The notes beneath the pieces are model-generated. The model saw only the letters and a program-made list of their open reading frames with translations. It searched no databases and was not told the DNA's origin. DNA of 64,000 nt from Miltoncostaea sp963762825 (lineage in GTDB: Bacteria > Actinomycetota > Thermoleophilia > Miltoncostaeales > Miltoncostaeaceae), in the NCBI GenBank assembly GCA_963762825.1, contig CAVXLZ010000001.1, forward strand, positions 806,001 to 870,000, read 5' to 3'. This document shows positions 49,830 through 58,889 of the stretch, piece by piece. The translations under genes were made by a program, and so were the position numbers. Position 1 is the first letter of the stretch; each line of letters begins with the position of its first letter.

Positions 49830-51657
49830 TCATCCCACAGCCGTCTCCCGTGGGTGGAGGCGCCGCGACGCGGGTCTCGGGCCGAACAGGGCGATGAGAT
49901 CGTCGCGCTCGAGGGCCTCCGCCTTGAGCAGATCCCGTGCGCCAGCGTGCAGGAGCTCGACGTGCTCCATGAGCAGCTCGGTTGCGGCCCGGAAGGCGTC
50001 CTCCACCAGCGTGCGCGCCGCGACGTCGGAGCGCTCGGTCGCCTCGGTGCCCTGGGCCCCCGGGAGGCCGAAGGCGAGGCTGAGGACGGTGGTCGTCGCA
50101 CCCATTCCCAGCTCGCCCACCATCCGTCGTGCCAGGGTCGAGGCCCGCGCCAGATCGTCAGCGGCTCCGCTCGTGAACTCCCCGAAGATCAGCTCCTCGG
50201 CGGCCCTGCCCGCCATGATCATGACCAGCCGCTCGATGCACTCCGCCCGCGTGGCGAGGTACTTGTCCTCGTCCGGGAGGGCGATCGTCACGCCGAGCGC
50301 CTGGCCCTGTGGGATCACGGTGACCCGCTCGACCGGATCGCAGAGGGGTGACAAGTGGCCCACGAGCGCGTGCCCCATCTCGTGGTAGGCGACGAGCAGC
50401 CGCTCGCCGTCTGACAGGAGCCGGCCGCGTCGCTCGGGACCGGCCACCAATCGCATGAGCGCCTTGCGGAAGTGGGGGATCGAGAGGGCGTCGCTACCGG
50501 AACGGGCGGCCTCGAAGGACGCCTCGTTGCAGAGCGCCGCGAGATCGGCCCCCGCCATGCCAACGGTGAAGGCGGCGATCGCCGCGGAGTCCGTCCCGGG
50601 GGTGAGCGGCCGACCGCGCAGGTGGACGTCCAGGATCTCTCGGCGTGCCTCCCTTCCGGGTAGGCCGACCGCGATCTTGCGATCGAACCGCCCGGACCGG
50701 ACCAGGGCCGGATCGAGGTCGTCGAGCCGGTTCGTCGAACGCGAGCACGATGACCGTGTGCTCCGAGCGGAGGGTGAAGCCGTCCATCTCGGAGAGCAGC
50801 TGGTCGAGGGTCTGCTCGCGCTCGCCCGAGGAGGCGTGACCGGTCCGACGTCCGCCGACGGCGTCGATCTCGTCGATGTAGACGACCGACGGCGCCGCCT
50901 TGCGCGCGGCGGCGAAGAGGGCGCGCACGCGCTTCGAGCCAAGACCCCCGTAGACCTCGACGAACTCCGAGCCCGAGGCGCTGAAGAAGGGCACGCCCGC
51001 CTCGCCGGCAACGGCGCGCGCGAGCAGCGTCTTCCCCGTGCCGGGTGGTCCGTGCAGGATGATGCCTCGGGGCATCTGGGCGCCGACGCGCTCGAAGCGT
51101 TCCGGCTCGCGCAGCACGTCGGAGATCTCGGACACCTCGTCGCGGATCTCGTCGATGCCCGCAACGTCGGAGAAGCGCGCCGGTGATCGCACCGGGCGGA
51201 CGTTGTGGGTGAAGCGGGCGCCGCCCGCCGCGCGCAGGGCGAGAGCGGACACCAGGACGAGCCCGGCGAGGAGGATCAGGGGGCCCCAGGTCTGCGCGAA
51301 GGCCTCGACCCGTGCCCCGGCTCCGGGATCCTCGCCCACGGTCGCCTCCGGCGCCGGCGGGGTCACGACGCTGAGGGGAACGCCTCCCGCCTGGGCTGCG
51401 TCGATCGCCCGATCAGTGAGGCCGCTGGGGAGCGGCGTGCTGCGATCCCGGCCATCGACCCGCACGACGAGCCTCTGCGCTCCGAAGCCTCCGGTCAGCC
51501 GGGCCGACTCCGCACCGCCGGTCTGGAGCAGCGTGAGTGCGCGCGAGAGGGAGATCGTCGCGGGGGGCCGTCCGGTCTGACCGTGCACCGCCGGGGCCAG
51601 GAAGACGGTGACGATGAGCGCCACCATGATGTAACGAAGCCGTCCGCGCGTCGTCAA
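49830..51657 (-). CDS. ftsH: FtsH-like AAA+ membrane metalloprotease paralogue, frameshifted
   Basis: After repair about 608 residues. TM1 YIMVALIVTVFLAPAVHG; an extracytoplasmic domain of ~100 residues without the usual FtsH sequence; TM2 WGPLILLAGLVLVSALAL; AAA domain with GPPGTGKT, SGSEFVEVYGGLGSKRVRAL (pore and adjoining), YIDEIDAVGG and the second region of homology RSGRFDRKI; protease domain with zinc site HEMGH and the third ligand region FTSGAADDLARAS. The frame breaks at 50738-50739 just before TNRLDDLDPA; removing one base joins it. TTG 51657 is preferred (AGGGGA upstream). The atypical outer domain suggests a secondary FtsH. Confidence 0.88.
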
Positions 51658-51773
51658 TACCACTCCCCTGGGATCCGTCCGTACGCGAATGGAAGCGCCA
51701 TCGGCCTCATCCAAGAACCGCCGGACGGATGGCGGCCACCCCCCGATCCGGGGAGGTCACTACGATCGGGGGC

Positions 51774-52118
51774 GTGAGCATCTCAAGGGACGACTTCGAA
51801 CGACTGGTGGCAGAGGCGATGGACGACATCCCCGAGCGATTCGCCACAGCCCTCGACGAGGTCGCCGTGGTGGTCGAAGAACGCGCGCCTGCCCGGATGG
51901 GGTCGCTCTACGGGCTCTATACAGGCGTGCCGCTCGCCTGGGGGAGCGCTCCCTCCGGGGTGCTGCCGCCGCGCATCGCCATCTACATCCATCCCCTGGT
52001 GGACCACTTCCCCGAACCCGAGGCCCTCGTGGCCCAGGTGCGGATCACGGTGCTCCACGAGCTGGGCCACCACCTGGGCTTCGATGAGGACGAACTGGAG
52101 GAGTTGGGGTATGCCTGA
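51774..52118 (+). CDS. Small zincin-like metallopeptidase family protein
   Basis: 114 residues, the PF06262 (zincin_1) family. SISRDDFERLVAEAMDDIPE opens the protein and the HEXXH motif with extension, VLHELGHHLGFDEDELEELG, ends it; a third ligand would be the later Asp or Glu. A peptidase activity is inferred from the motif; the family is not characterised. GTG 51774 follows a 117-base gap from divergent ftsH. It overlaps the nitroreductase start by 8 bases. Confidence 0.88.
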   Translation: MSISRDDFERLVAEAMDDIPERFATALDEVAVVVEERAPARMGSLYGLYTGVPLAWGSAPSGVLPPRIAIYIHPLVDHFPEPEALVAQVRITVLHELGHHLGFDEDELEELGYA

Positions 52119-52680
52119 CCCCGTCTTCGATGCGATCCACGGGCGCCGCAGCGTGGGACGGGTCGGCACGGAGGCGGTGTCCGCAGAGGTCGTGCGGGAG
52201 ATCCTCGACGCGGCGGTCCGGGCGCCGAATCACCATGCGACCGGCCCGTGGCGCTTCATCGTCCTCGCCGGAGATGCCCGGAGCGCGGTCGGAGAGGCCC
52301 ACGCCCGCGCCGTCGCACGCCAGCACCCTGCGCTCACGGCCCAGGGTCGGCGCAAGGAGGCCGCTCGGCTGGAGCGGGCTCCCGTGGTGATCGCGTGCTG
52401 CGTCGCTCCGGGGGAGGATCCGATCTGCGCTCGGGAGGACCGCGACGCCGTGGCCGCGGCGATCCAGAACCTGCTGCTGGCCGCCCACGCACTCGGTCTG
52501 GGCGCCATGTGGCGGACCGGGGCGATGGTGGACGAGCCCGAGGTCCGTCAGGAGCTGGGCCTCGTCGAACATGATGCGATCGTCGGGTTCGTCTACCTGG
52601 GCTGGCCCGATTCACCGAGCCCCGCCCCGGGCGCCCCCCGACCCGGGGCGGAGATGGTCACCGAATGGCGCGGCTGGTAG
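52111..52680 (+). CDS. Nitroreductase family protein
   Basis: 189-residue FMN-dependent oxidoreductase: IHGRRSVGRVG at the phosphate-binding start, LDAAVRAPNHHATGPWRFIV, an AAAIQNLLLAAHALGLGAMW helix and IVGFVYLGWP at the end. The pattern resembles YdjA-type nitroreductases. The substrate is unknown. ATG 52111 overlaps the zincin gene and is followed by a hairpin terminator after the stop. Confidence 0.92.
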   Translation: MPDPVFDAIHGRRSVGRVGTEAVSAEVVREILDAAVRAPNHHATGPWRFIVLAGDARSAVGEAHARAVARQHPALTAQGRRKEAARLERAPVVIACCVAPGEDPICAREDRDAVAAAIQNLLLAAHALGLGAMWRTGAMVDEPEVRQELGLVEHDAIVGFVYLGWPDSPSPAPGAPRPGAEMVTEWRGW

Positions 52681-52719
52681 GGCGCCAATCGACCGAACCG
52701 TCCCCGGTCAATTGGCGCC
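52681..52719. terminator. Hairpin between nitroreductase and convergent npdG
   Basis: GGCGCCAATCGACC (52681-52694) pairs with GGTCAATTGGCGCC (52706-52719) with one C.A mismatch and an 11-base loop. It lies between converging genes and can serve both. Confidence 0.8.
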
Positions 52720-52734
52720 CCAGTTGACGAGGGA

Positions 52735-53413
52735 TCAGGCCGGCCGCTCCGGGGCGTTCTCGAGCCCGGAGATCGAGATGCTCGCCTCTCCTCCGTAGCG
52801 CTTGTTCAGGTTGATGATGACGGCGGTCAGCCCTTCGAGGATGAGGGCGTTGGCAAGCGGTCCGGCATCGAGCGCCCGGGTTCCCGGGATCGCCTCGGTG
52901 AGGGCGATGACCGTCTCACGGGCCTCCTTGCTCTTGCCGCACACGAGCACGTCGGCGTTCAGGTGGTGCTGGGCCTGGAGGCCGGCGGCCGGCAGGTTGT
53001 TGAACGCGACCACGACCTTGGCCTCCGGGGCCAGGTCCTGGATGCGGTGGGCACACGAGGCGCCGCCGATGGCCTCCCCCTGCTCTGCGATCGCCCCGCT
53101 CTTTCCGAAGCGCAGGGCGTTGACGACGGAGATCACGACCTTGCCGGAGAGGGCGGCCGCCATGGGCGGGATCGTTCGACTCGATGCCCTCCCAGGGGAT
53201 CGACACGATTGCGAGCTCCGCCTCCTCCGCGGCGGCCACGTTCTCTCGCGGCGTGAAGGTCCCGCCGGAGAATGCCTCCGAGAGCGTCGCAGCGGCCTGA
53301 TCGGCCCGCTCCTGGCTGCGCGAGCCCACGACTATCTCGTGGCCCGCAGCCGCGAAGTTGATGGCAAGGCCGCGGCCGAGGTCGCCGGTACCGCCGAAGA
53401 TCGCGATCTTCAT
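52735..53413 (-). CDS. npdG: F420-dependent NADP oxidoreductase, frameshifted
   Basis: Couples reduced F420 to NADP+ or the reverse. The NADP site reads IAIFGGTGDLGRGLAINFAA then VVGSRSQERA; the C-terminal part (VVISVVNALRFGK ... KVVVAFNNLPAAGLQ ... GTRALDAGPLANALILEGLT) is in the next frame. Removing one T of 53175-53176 joins IES to TIPPMAAALSGK and yields about 225 residues, the family length. ATG 53413 (MKIAIFGG) follows the folD stop by four bases; ATG 53425 overlaps it. The presence of F420 enzymes supports an actinobacterial host. Confidence 0.9.
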
Positions 53414-53417
53414 CTGG

Positions 53418-54293
53418 TCACTCATCTCCCGTCGTGGTGTCATCGCCGGCCCGGCGTCGGGCGGCGTCGAGGGTGTTCGCCAAAAGGTATGCGATGGTCA
53501 TCGGTCCGACGCCGCCGGGCACCGGCGTGACCCAGCCGGCCACCTCCGCCGCCTCTGCGGTCGCGACATCGCCGCGCAATCCCGCATCGGTGCGATTGAT
53601 GCCGACGTTGACCACGGCCGCGCCCGGCTTGATCCAGTCGCCGCGGATCATCTCCGGACGCCCGACAGCCGCCACGAGGATATCGGCGGAGCGACAGAGC
53701 GCGGGGAGATCCTTCGTCCGGGAGTGGGCCACGGTCACGGTGGCGCTTCGCGCGGTGAGAAGGAGGGCCATCGGCTTGCCCACGATCAGGCTGCGCCCGA
53801 CGACCACGGCGTGGGCCCCCTCGATCGGCACCCCGGCGCGGTCGAGGACCCACATCACCCCCGCCGGAGTGCACGGCACGGCGCCCGGCTCCCCGCGGAC
53901 GAGGCGTCCCAGGTTGACCGGCGCGAAACCGTCCACGTCCTTGTCCGGATCGATGCGGTTGGCGATCGCCACCTCGGAGAGCTGGTCCGGAACCGGCAAC
54001 TGCACGAGCACGCCGTCGATGCCGTCGTCGGCGTTCAGCTCGTCGATCAGGGCATCGAGCTCGGCTTGGGTGGTCTGGGCGGGCAGCACCACCCTTCGTG
54101 AGATCATCCCGGCCTCGTCGGCGGCGCGCGCCTTGCCCGCCTGATAGAGCTCGGAGGCCGGATCTTCGCCGACCTGCACCCCCGCCAGCCCCGGCGCGCG
54201 GCCGTGACGCGACCGGAAGCGGGCGACGCCCTCGGCCACTTGGGCCCGCAGGGCCGCGGCCTCCGCCTTGCCATCGATCATGACGGCGGCCAT
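53418..54293 (-). CDS. folD: Bifunctional methylenetetrahydrofolate dehydrogenase/cyclohydrolase
   Basis: 291 residues. The catalytic Tyr and Lys are in SELYQAGKARA, followed by LVQLPVP, KDVDGFAPVNLGRL, CTPAGVMWVL, VVVGRSLIVGKPMALLL and the end motif TPVPGGVGPMTIAYLLANTL. It interconverts 5,10-methylene-, methenyl- and 10-formyl-THF using NADP. The start overlaps the pcrA stop (TGATG), and npdG follows at once, so pcrA-folD-npdG form one unit; NADPH made by FolD and NpdG links both to reducing power. Confidence 0.96.
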   Translation of the reverse strand: MAAVMIDGKAEAAALRAQVAEGVARFRSRHGRAPGLAGVQVGEDPASELYQAGKARAADEAGMISRRVVLPAQTTQAELDALIDELNADDGIDGVLVQLPVPDQLSEVAIANRIDPDKDVDGFAPVNLGRLVRGEPGAVPCTPAGVMWVLDRAGVPIEGAHAVVVGRSLIVGKPMALLLTARSATVTVAHSRTKDLPALCRSADILVAAVGRPEMIRGDWIKPGAAVVNVGINRTDAGLRGDVATAEAAEVAGWVTPVPGGVGPMTIAYLLANTLDAARRRAGDDTTTGDE

Positions 54294-56440
54294 CAGCCGA
54301 CCTTCCTCATCGGCGCCGCGCCGGCCATCAGCCGCCGCTCGGCCCCGTCCTGCGCAAAGCGCACCTTCACGAGATCCCCCCCGCCTTCGATCGCCGTCAC
54401 AACACCCTCGCCGAACGTGGCATGCACCACCGAATCACCCCTCACCAGTGACGATCGCGGGGGCATCGCGGGCCCCGCGGCCGCAGCCGCGAACGCGGTG
54501 CGGGATCTCCGCCCGCCGGGCGGGTCCGCCAGCGCGTCGAGCGGGATCTCGCCGAGGAACCGCGACGGCAGTCGGTAGTCCCGCCCGCCGTGCATCGCGC
54601 GACTCTCCGCGTGGGTCAGCGAGAGATGCCGCCGTGCCCTTGTCAGGCCCACGTAGAAGAGGCGACGCTCCTCCTCGAGCGTCTCGGGCGTGTCCGAGCG
54701 CGAGTGCGGGAACAGCCCCTCCTCCAGCCCGGTGATGATGACCGTGTCGAACTCGAGCCCCTTCGCGTTGTGGATCGTCATCAGGGTGACCGCTCCCTCG
54801 GACTGATCGATCGTGTCGGCGTCCGCCTGGAGGGCGATCCCCTCGAGGAAGCCGGCCAGGGTCGCATCCGCCTCCGAGTGCTCGTACTCGGCGGCGACCC
54901 GCACCATCTCCTCGAGGTTCTCGATCCGACCCTGGGCCTCGAACGTGCCCTCGCGCTCGAGGGACTCGCGCAGGCCGGAGCGGTCGAGGACCTCCTCCAG
55001 GATCCGGTCCAGAGGTGAGCCCCCCGACACGCGCAGCCGGACGTCGGTGATCAGGGAACCGGTGGCGGCGATGGTCGCGCGCTGGCCCGGCTGCAGCCCA
55101 GCCACCTCGTCCGGTCGCAGGAGCGCGTCGCCGATCGCCAGCTCATGTGCCGCGGCGAAGGCCTCGAGCTTGGCGATGCACCCCGGCCCGAGGCCTCGCT
55201 TGGGAGCGCCCAGCATCCGGGCCAGGCTCACGCCGTCGGCGGGGTTGGCCACGACGCGCAGGTACGAGAGCAGGTCGCGAACCTCGGCCCGTTCGTAGAA
55301 GCGTGGGCCACCCACCACCTGGTACGAGACTCCTCGCCGCACCAGTTGGTCCTCGATCGACCGGCTCTGGGCGTTGGTACGGTAGAAGACCGCCACCTCC
55401 GACAGGCTGGAGCCGCGGCCGAGGGCGGCGTCGATCTCTCCGGCGACCAGCCGGGCCTCCTCGTGCTCGTCGCGGCATGAGCTGACCCCGATCGCCTCTC
55501 CCTCGCCCAGAGCGGTCCAGAGGCGCTTGGGGTGCCGATGGGGGTTTCTCTCCACCACGGCGTTGGCGGCGCGCAGGATCGTCCCGGTCGAGCGATAGTT
55601 CTGCTCGAGGGCGACCACGTGGGCACTGGGGTAGTCGCGCTCGAAATCGAGGATGTTGCGCACGTCGGCGCCCCGCCACGAGTAGATGCCCTGGTCGTCG
55701 TCGCCCACCGCCACCACGTTGCGCTGTGGCTCCGCGAGAGCGCGCACGAGCCGGTACTGGGCGTGGTTGGTGTCCTGGTACTCGTCCACGAGCACATGCT
55801 GGAAGCGCGACTGCCAGCGTTGACGCACGGCTTCGTTGCCCTCCAGCAGCTCGGCGGTCACCATCAGGAGATCGTCGAAGTCCATGGCCCCGTTCGAGCG
55901 CAGGGCGTTCGCGTAGCGCCGGTAGACCCGCACGATGATCTCGTCGTTGAAGGAGCCCGACATCGCCGCCATCTCCTCTGGCCCCTGGAGCTGGCTCTTC
56001 GCGTCGGAGATGCGCGCCTGCACGGCCCGGGGGGCGACCCGCTTCGGATCGACCTCCTCCTCCACCAGGCAGCGGCGCAGCAGCCGCAGCTGGTCGTCGC
56101 CGTCGTAGATCGAGAAGTCGCGCGCGTAGCCGGCCTCTCCCGCCTCGCGCCGGAGGATGCGAACGCAGGCCGAGTGGAAGGTGGACGCCCATATCGCGCG
56201 GGCCCGCGGACCGACCAGGCGCGCGATGCGATCCCGCATCTCGCCCGCCGCCTTGTTGGTGAAGGTGATGGCCAGCACGGCCTCCGGCGCCACCCCGACC
56301 TCGCCGATGAGGCGGGCAACGCGGTGAGTCAGGACGCGGGTCTTGCCGCTCCCGGCCCCGGCCAGTACGAGCAGCGGGCCGTCGCCGTGGAGGACGGCCT
56401 CGCGCTGCGGGGGGTTGAGGCCGTCGAGCAGGTCGGACAC
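54293..56440 (-). CDS. pcrA: ATP-dependent DNA helicase PcrA/UvrD
   Basis: 715-residue superfamily 1A helicase. Motifs Q (GLNPPQREAVLHGDGPLLVL), I (GAGSGKT near residue 29), Ia (TFTNKAAGEMRDR), II (VDEYQDTN), III (AVGDDDQGIYSWRGAD), IV (LEQNYRST), V (VTLMTIHNAKGLEFDTVIIT) and VI (LFYVGLTRARRHL) are all visible. It acts in nucleotide excision repair, mismatch repair and displacement of RecA. A PcrA-type tail (FGEGVVTAIEGGGDLVKVRF) ends the protein. Confidence 0.97.
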   Translation of the reverse strand: MSDLLDGLNPPQREAVLHGDGPLLVLAGAGSGKTRVLTHRVARLIGEVGVAPEAVLAITFTNKAAGEMRDRIARLVGPRARAIWASTFHSACVRILRREAGEAGYARDFSIYDGDDQLRLLRRCLVEEEVDPKRVAPRAVQARISDAKSQLQGPEEMAAMSGSFNDEIIVRVYRRYANALRSNGAMDFDDLLMVTAELLEGNEAVRQRWQSRFQHVLVDEYQDTNHAQYRLVRALAEPQRNVVAVGDDDQGIYSWRGADVRNILDFERDYPSAHVVALEQNYRSTGTILRAANAVVERNPHRHPKRLWTALGEGEAIGVSSCRDEHEEARLVAGEIDAALGRGSSLSEVAVFYRTNAQSRSIEDQLVRRGVSYQVVGGPRFYERAEVRDLLSYLRVVANPADGVSLARMLGAPKRGLGPGCIAKLEAFAAAHELAIGDALLRPDEVAGLQPGQRATIAATGSLITDVRLRVSGGSPLDRILEEVLDRSGLRESLEREGTFEAQGRIENLEEMVRVAAEYEHSEADATLAGFLEGIALQADADTIDQSEGAVTLMTIHNAKGLEFDTVIITGLEEGLFPHSRSDTPETLEEERRLFYVGLTRARRHLSLTHAESRAMHGGRDYRLPSRFLGEIPLDALADPPGGRRSRTAFAAAAAGPAMPPRSSLVRGDSVVHATFGEGVVTAIEGGGDLVKVRFAQDGAERRLMAGAAPMRKVG

Positions 56441-56474
56441 GCTCCGATCCTACCCGAGCCGTCCGGCACCTCCG

Positions 56475-57260
56475 TCAGATGCCCGCCCCGGGGTTGAGGC
56501 CGAGGATCGAGGAGATCTCCTCCTGGGCGCTCGGGAGGCAGTCGGCGTCCTCGGCGCGCGGAGCCGGTTCGCGTCCGGCGCGCATGTCGGCCAGATCCCG
56601 CTCCAACTCGCCGACCCGGCGCACCAGGCAGGCCATCGCCTCGGCCACCGGGTCGGGCAGGCGCACGTGGTCGATGTCGGGGTGATGGATGTCCCGCGGC
56701 ACCTTCTGACCGTCCACGACGACCGCGCGCCCCGGGTTTCCGACCACGGTGGAGTTGGCGGGGACATCCTTCACGACGATCGCCCCCGCGCCGATCTTCG
56801 CGCCCTCGCCGACCACGAGCGGCCCGAGGACGTTGGCCCCGGTTCCGACGATGACCCCGTCCTGGACCGTGGGATGGCGCTTGCCGACGTCCTTGCCTGT
56901 GCCCCCGAGGGTCACCCCCTGATAGAGCGTGACATCCTCGCCGATCTCGGTCGTCTCTCCGATGACGACCCCCATCCCATGGTCGATGAAGAACCCTGGC
57001 CCGATCCGTGCGCCCGGGTGGATCTCGATACCGGTGAGAAAGCGCGAGGTCTGGCTCACGAGCCGCGCCGGCAGGCGCATGCCCTTGACGTGCATCGCGT
57101 GCGCGGCGCGGTGGAGCCACACCGCATGGAGCCCCGGGTAGCAGAGGAGGATCTCGGTCAGCGAGGTGGCGGCCGGGTCGCGCTCCCGAGCGACGTCGAT
57201 GTCGCGGTGGAAGGCCTTCCGGGCGGCGCCGAAGCGCGACAGGAGCGAGCGCCGGGGCAT
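56475..57260 (-). CDS. cysE: Serine O-acetyltransferase
   Basis: 261 residues from ATG 57260. Left-handed beta-helix acetyltransferase: SLTEILLCYPGLHAVWLHRA, GIEIHPGARIGPGFFIDHGM, GVVIGETTEIGEDVTLYQGV, TLGGTGKDVGKRHPTVQDGV, IGAGAIVVKDVPANSTVVGN. His in FIDHGMGVVIGE and HPT are the catalytic and serine-binding residues. It forms O-acetylserine for cysteine synthase, whose gene lies 1.6 kb away. It diverges from the GNAT gene; the C-terminal ~60 residues are variable. Confidence 0.96.
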   Translation of the reverse strand: MPRRSLLSRFGAARKAFHRDIDVARERDPAATSLTEILLCYPGLHAVWLHRAAHAMHVKGMRLPARLVSQTSRFLTGIEIHPGARIGPGFFIDHGMGVVIGETTEIGEDVTLYQGVTLGGTGKDVGKRHPTVQDGVIVGTGANVLGPLVVGEGAKIGAGAIVVKDVPANSTVVGNPGRAVVVDGQKVPRDIHHPDIDHVRLPDPVAEAMACLVRRVGELERDLADMRAGREPAPRAEDADCLPSAQEEISSILGLNPGAGI

Positions 57261-57398
57261 GCGGGCTAGTATAGGCACCCCCCCCGAGGAGCCGCCCTGC
57301 CGAGGCCCCACAGCAACCGATGACCCTCCCCGCGCTCACCGCCGCGAGGGGCACCCCGGCCACCGGTGGATCGGCGGTCCACCTCGGCTAGCGTCTCC

Positions 57399-58061
57399 GT
57401 GACCGGGGCCTCCTGTCAGCCCGGGCCCTCCCCCACCGCCCGCGCTCTGCGCCTCGATGGCCTGCGGTGTGATGGGCCCGAGGCGCTCGCCGCCCTCCTC
57501 GAGCGGCTCTCGGATCCACCCTGGGACGCCGAGGTCGCCGACGAGGACCCCCTCGGCGCCCTGCTCGCGGCCCAGGGCTTCGAGCAGTACGCCCGCATGG
57601 TGGTGATGGCCCGCCCGATCGCCGGCCTACCCCGGGCGCCCCACGTGGCGGGAGTCCGCGTCGAGCCCTACCGCAACGAGTGGGCGGAGGCCTTCACCGC
57701 GGCCGAGGCGATGGCGATGGAGGGGCTGTCCGTGTTTCGCGAGATGGGGCAGCCGACCGGATACGAGGAGGCCGAGGGCTTCGACGCCTTCAGCGTGGCT
57801 CGCGACGATCGCGACCTGCTGGGCTTCGCGCAGGCGATGCTCCCCGAGGGATGGATCAACTGGCTCGGCGTGGTGCCCCACAAGCGCCGGGGCGGCGTCG
57901 GGCACCTGCTGGTCTCCGATCTCGCGCGCCAGGTTGCGGAGGCCCGCGGGACCCACCTCGCCGCGTTGGTGGAGGCCGACACCGATGGGCAGCGCTTCCT
58001 CACGGCGCTCGGCTTCCGGGAGCGAGGCGGCCGACGCACCCTGATGATCCGCCGGAGCTAG
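57399..58061 (+). CDS. GNAT family acetyltransferase
   Basis: About 220 residues; the start is uncertain between GTG 57366 and GTG 57399. The C-terminal GNAT fold is clear: INWLGVVPHKRRGGVGHLLV is motif A, binding acetyl-CoA, followed by LAALVEADTDGQRFLTALGF. The N-terminal half (LLERLSDPPWDAEVADEDPL, FREMGQPTGYEE) could be a degenerate second GNAT domain. Substrate unknown. Its stop is one base from the convergent ppk2 stop. Confidence 0.85.
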   Translation: MTGASCQPGPSPTARALRLDGLRCDGPEALAALLERLSDPPWDAEVADEDPLGALLAAQGFEQYARMVVMARPIAGLPRAPHVAGVRVEPYRNEWAEAFTAAEAMAMEGLSVFREMGQPTGYEEAEGFDAFSVARDDRDLLGFAQAMLPEGWINWLGVVPHKRRGGVGHLLVSDLARQVAEARGTHLAALVEADTDGQRFLTALGFRERGGRRTLMIRRS

Positions 58062-58062
58062 G

Positions 58063-58866
58063 CTAGGGCAGGACGTCCGGCACGAAGCTCTGCTCGGTCA
58101 TCGGGGGGCGTACGTAGGCCCGCTCGTCGCGCCGGGGCGGCAGCACCACGGGGTCCGGCGTGAGGTCCTCGTATGGGATCAGGCTCAGCAGGTGCGAGAT
58201 GCAATTGATCCGGGCGCGACGTTTGTCGTCGGCCTCGACCACGTACCACGGAGCCTGCTTGGTGTCGGTGTGCGCGAACATCGCATCCTTCGCTCGCGAG
58301 TACTCCACCCAGCGCGCCCGCGACTCGAGATCCATCGGGCTGAGCTTCCAGCGCTTGGTGGGATCGTCGATGCGGTCCTGGAAGCGCCGCTCCTGCTCGG
58401 CGTCGCTCACCGAGAACCAGTACTTCACGATCACGATGCCGGAGCGGATGAGCATCCGCTCGAACTCGGGACAGGTGCCGAGGAACTCGCGGTACTCCTC
58501 TTCCGAGCAGAAATCCATCACACGCTCGACGCCCGCGCGGTTGTACCAACTGCGGTCGAGCAGCACCATCTCCCCTGCCGCCGGCAGATGGGCGACGTAG
58601 CGCTGGAAGTACCACTGGGTCTTCTCGCGCTCGGTGGGCGCCGGCAGCGCGACCACCCGGCAGATCCTGGGGCTGAGGCACTCGGTGATGCGTTTGATGG
58701 CGCCGCCCTTGCCGGCGGCGTCGCGCCCTTCGAACACCACGAGCACCTTGAGGCCGCGATGGCGGATCCACTCGTGCATCTTGACCAGCTCGATCTGCAG
58801 CCGGGCCAACTCCGCCTCATAGAGCGCACGGTCGAGACGACGCACCTTCTTGGCCTTCGCGGACAT
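58063..58866 (-). CDS. ppk2: Polyphosphate kinase 2
   Basis: 267 residues, single-domain PPK2. Walker A-like VVFEGRDAAGKGGAIKRITE, lid WYFQRYVAHLPAAGEMVLLD RSWYNRAGVERVM and IVKYWFSVSDAEQERRFQDR match class I PPK2, which phosphorylates nucleoside diphosphates from polyphosphate. ATG 58866 has a strong ribosome site (GGAGGGATCGG); the longer upstream frame overlaps cysK and is rejected. It is located between cysE and cysK. Confidence 0.95.
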   Translation of the reverse strand: MSAKAKKVRRLDRALYEAELARLQIELVKMHEWIRHRGLKVLVVFEGRDAAGKGGAIKRITECLSPRICRVVALPAPTEREKTQWYFQRYVAHLPAAGEMVLLDRSWYNRAGVERVMDFCSEEEYREFLGTCPEFERMLIRSGIVIVKYWFSVSDAEQERRFQDRIDDPTKRWKLSPMDLESRARWVEYSRAKDAMFAHTDTKQAPWYVVEADDKRRARINCISHLLSLIPYEDLTPDPVVLPPRRDERAYVRPPMTEQSFVPDVLP

Positions 58867-58889
58867 CCGATCCCTCCGCGGGTGCGGGC

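Noticed and set aside
49801..49830. GTCAATTGACC-like sequence resembling the palindromes at 43473-43509
   Set aside because: Only the central CAATTG is shared and the flanks differ, so it is not counted as another copy of the operator.
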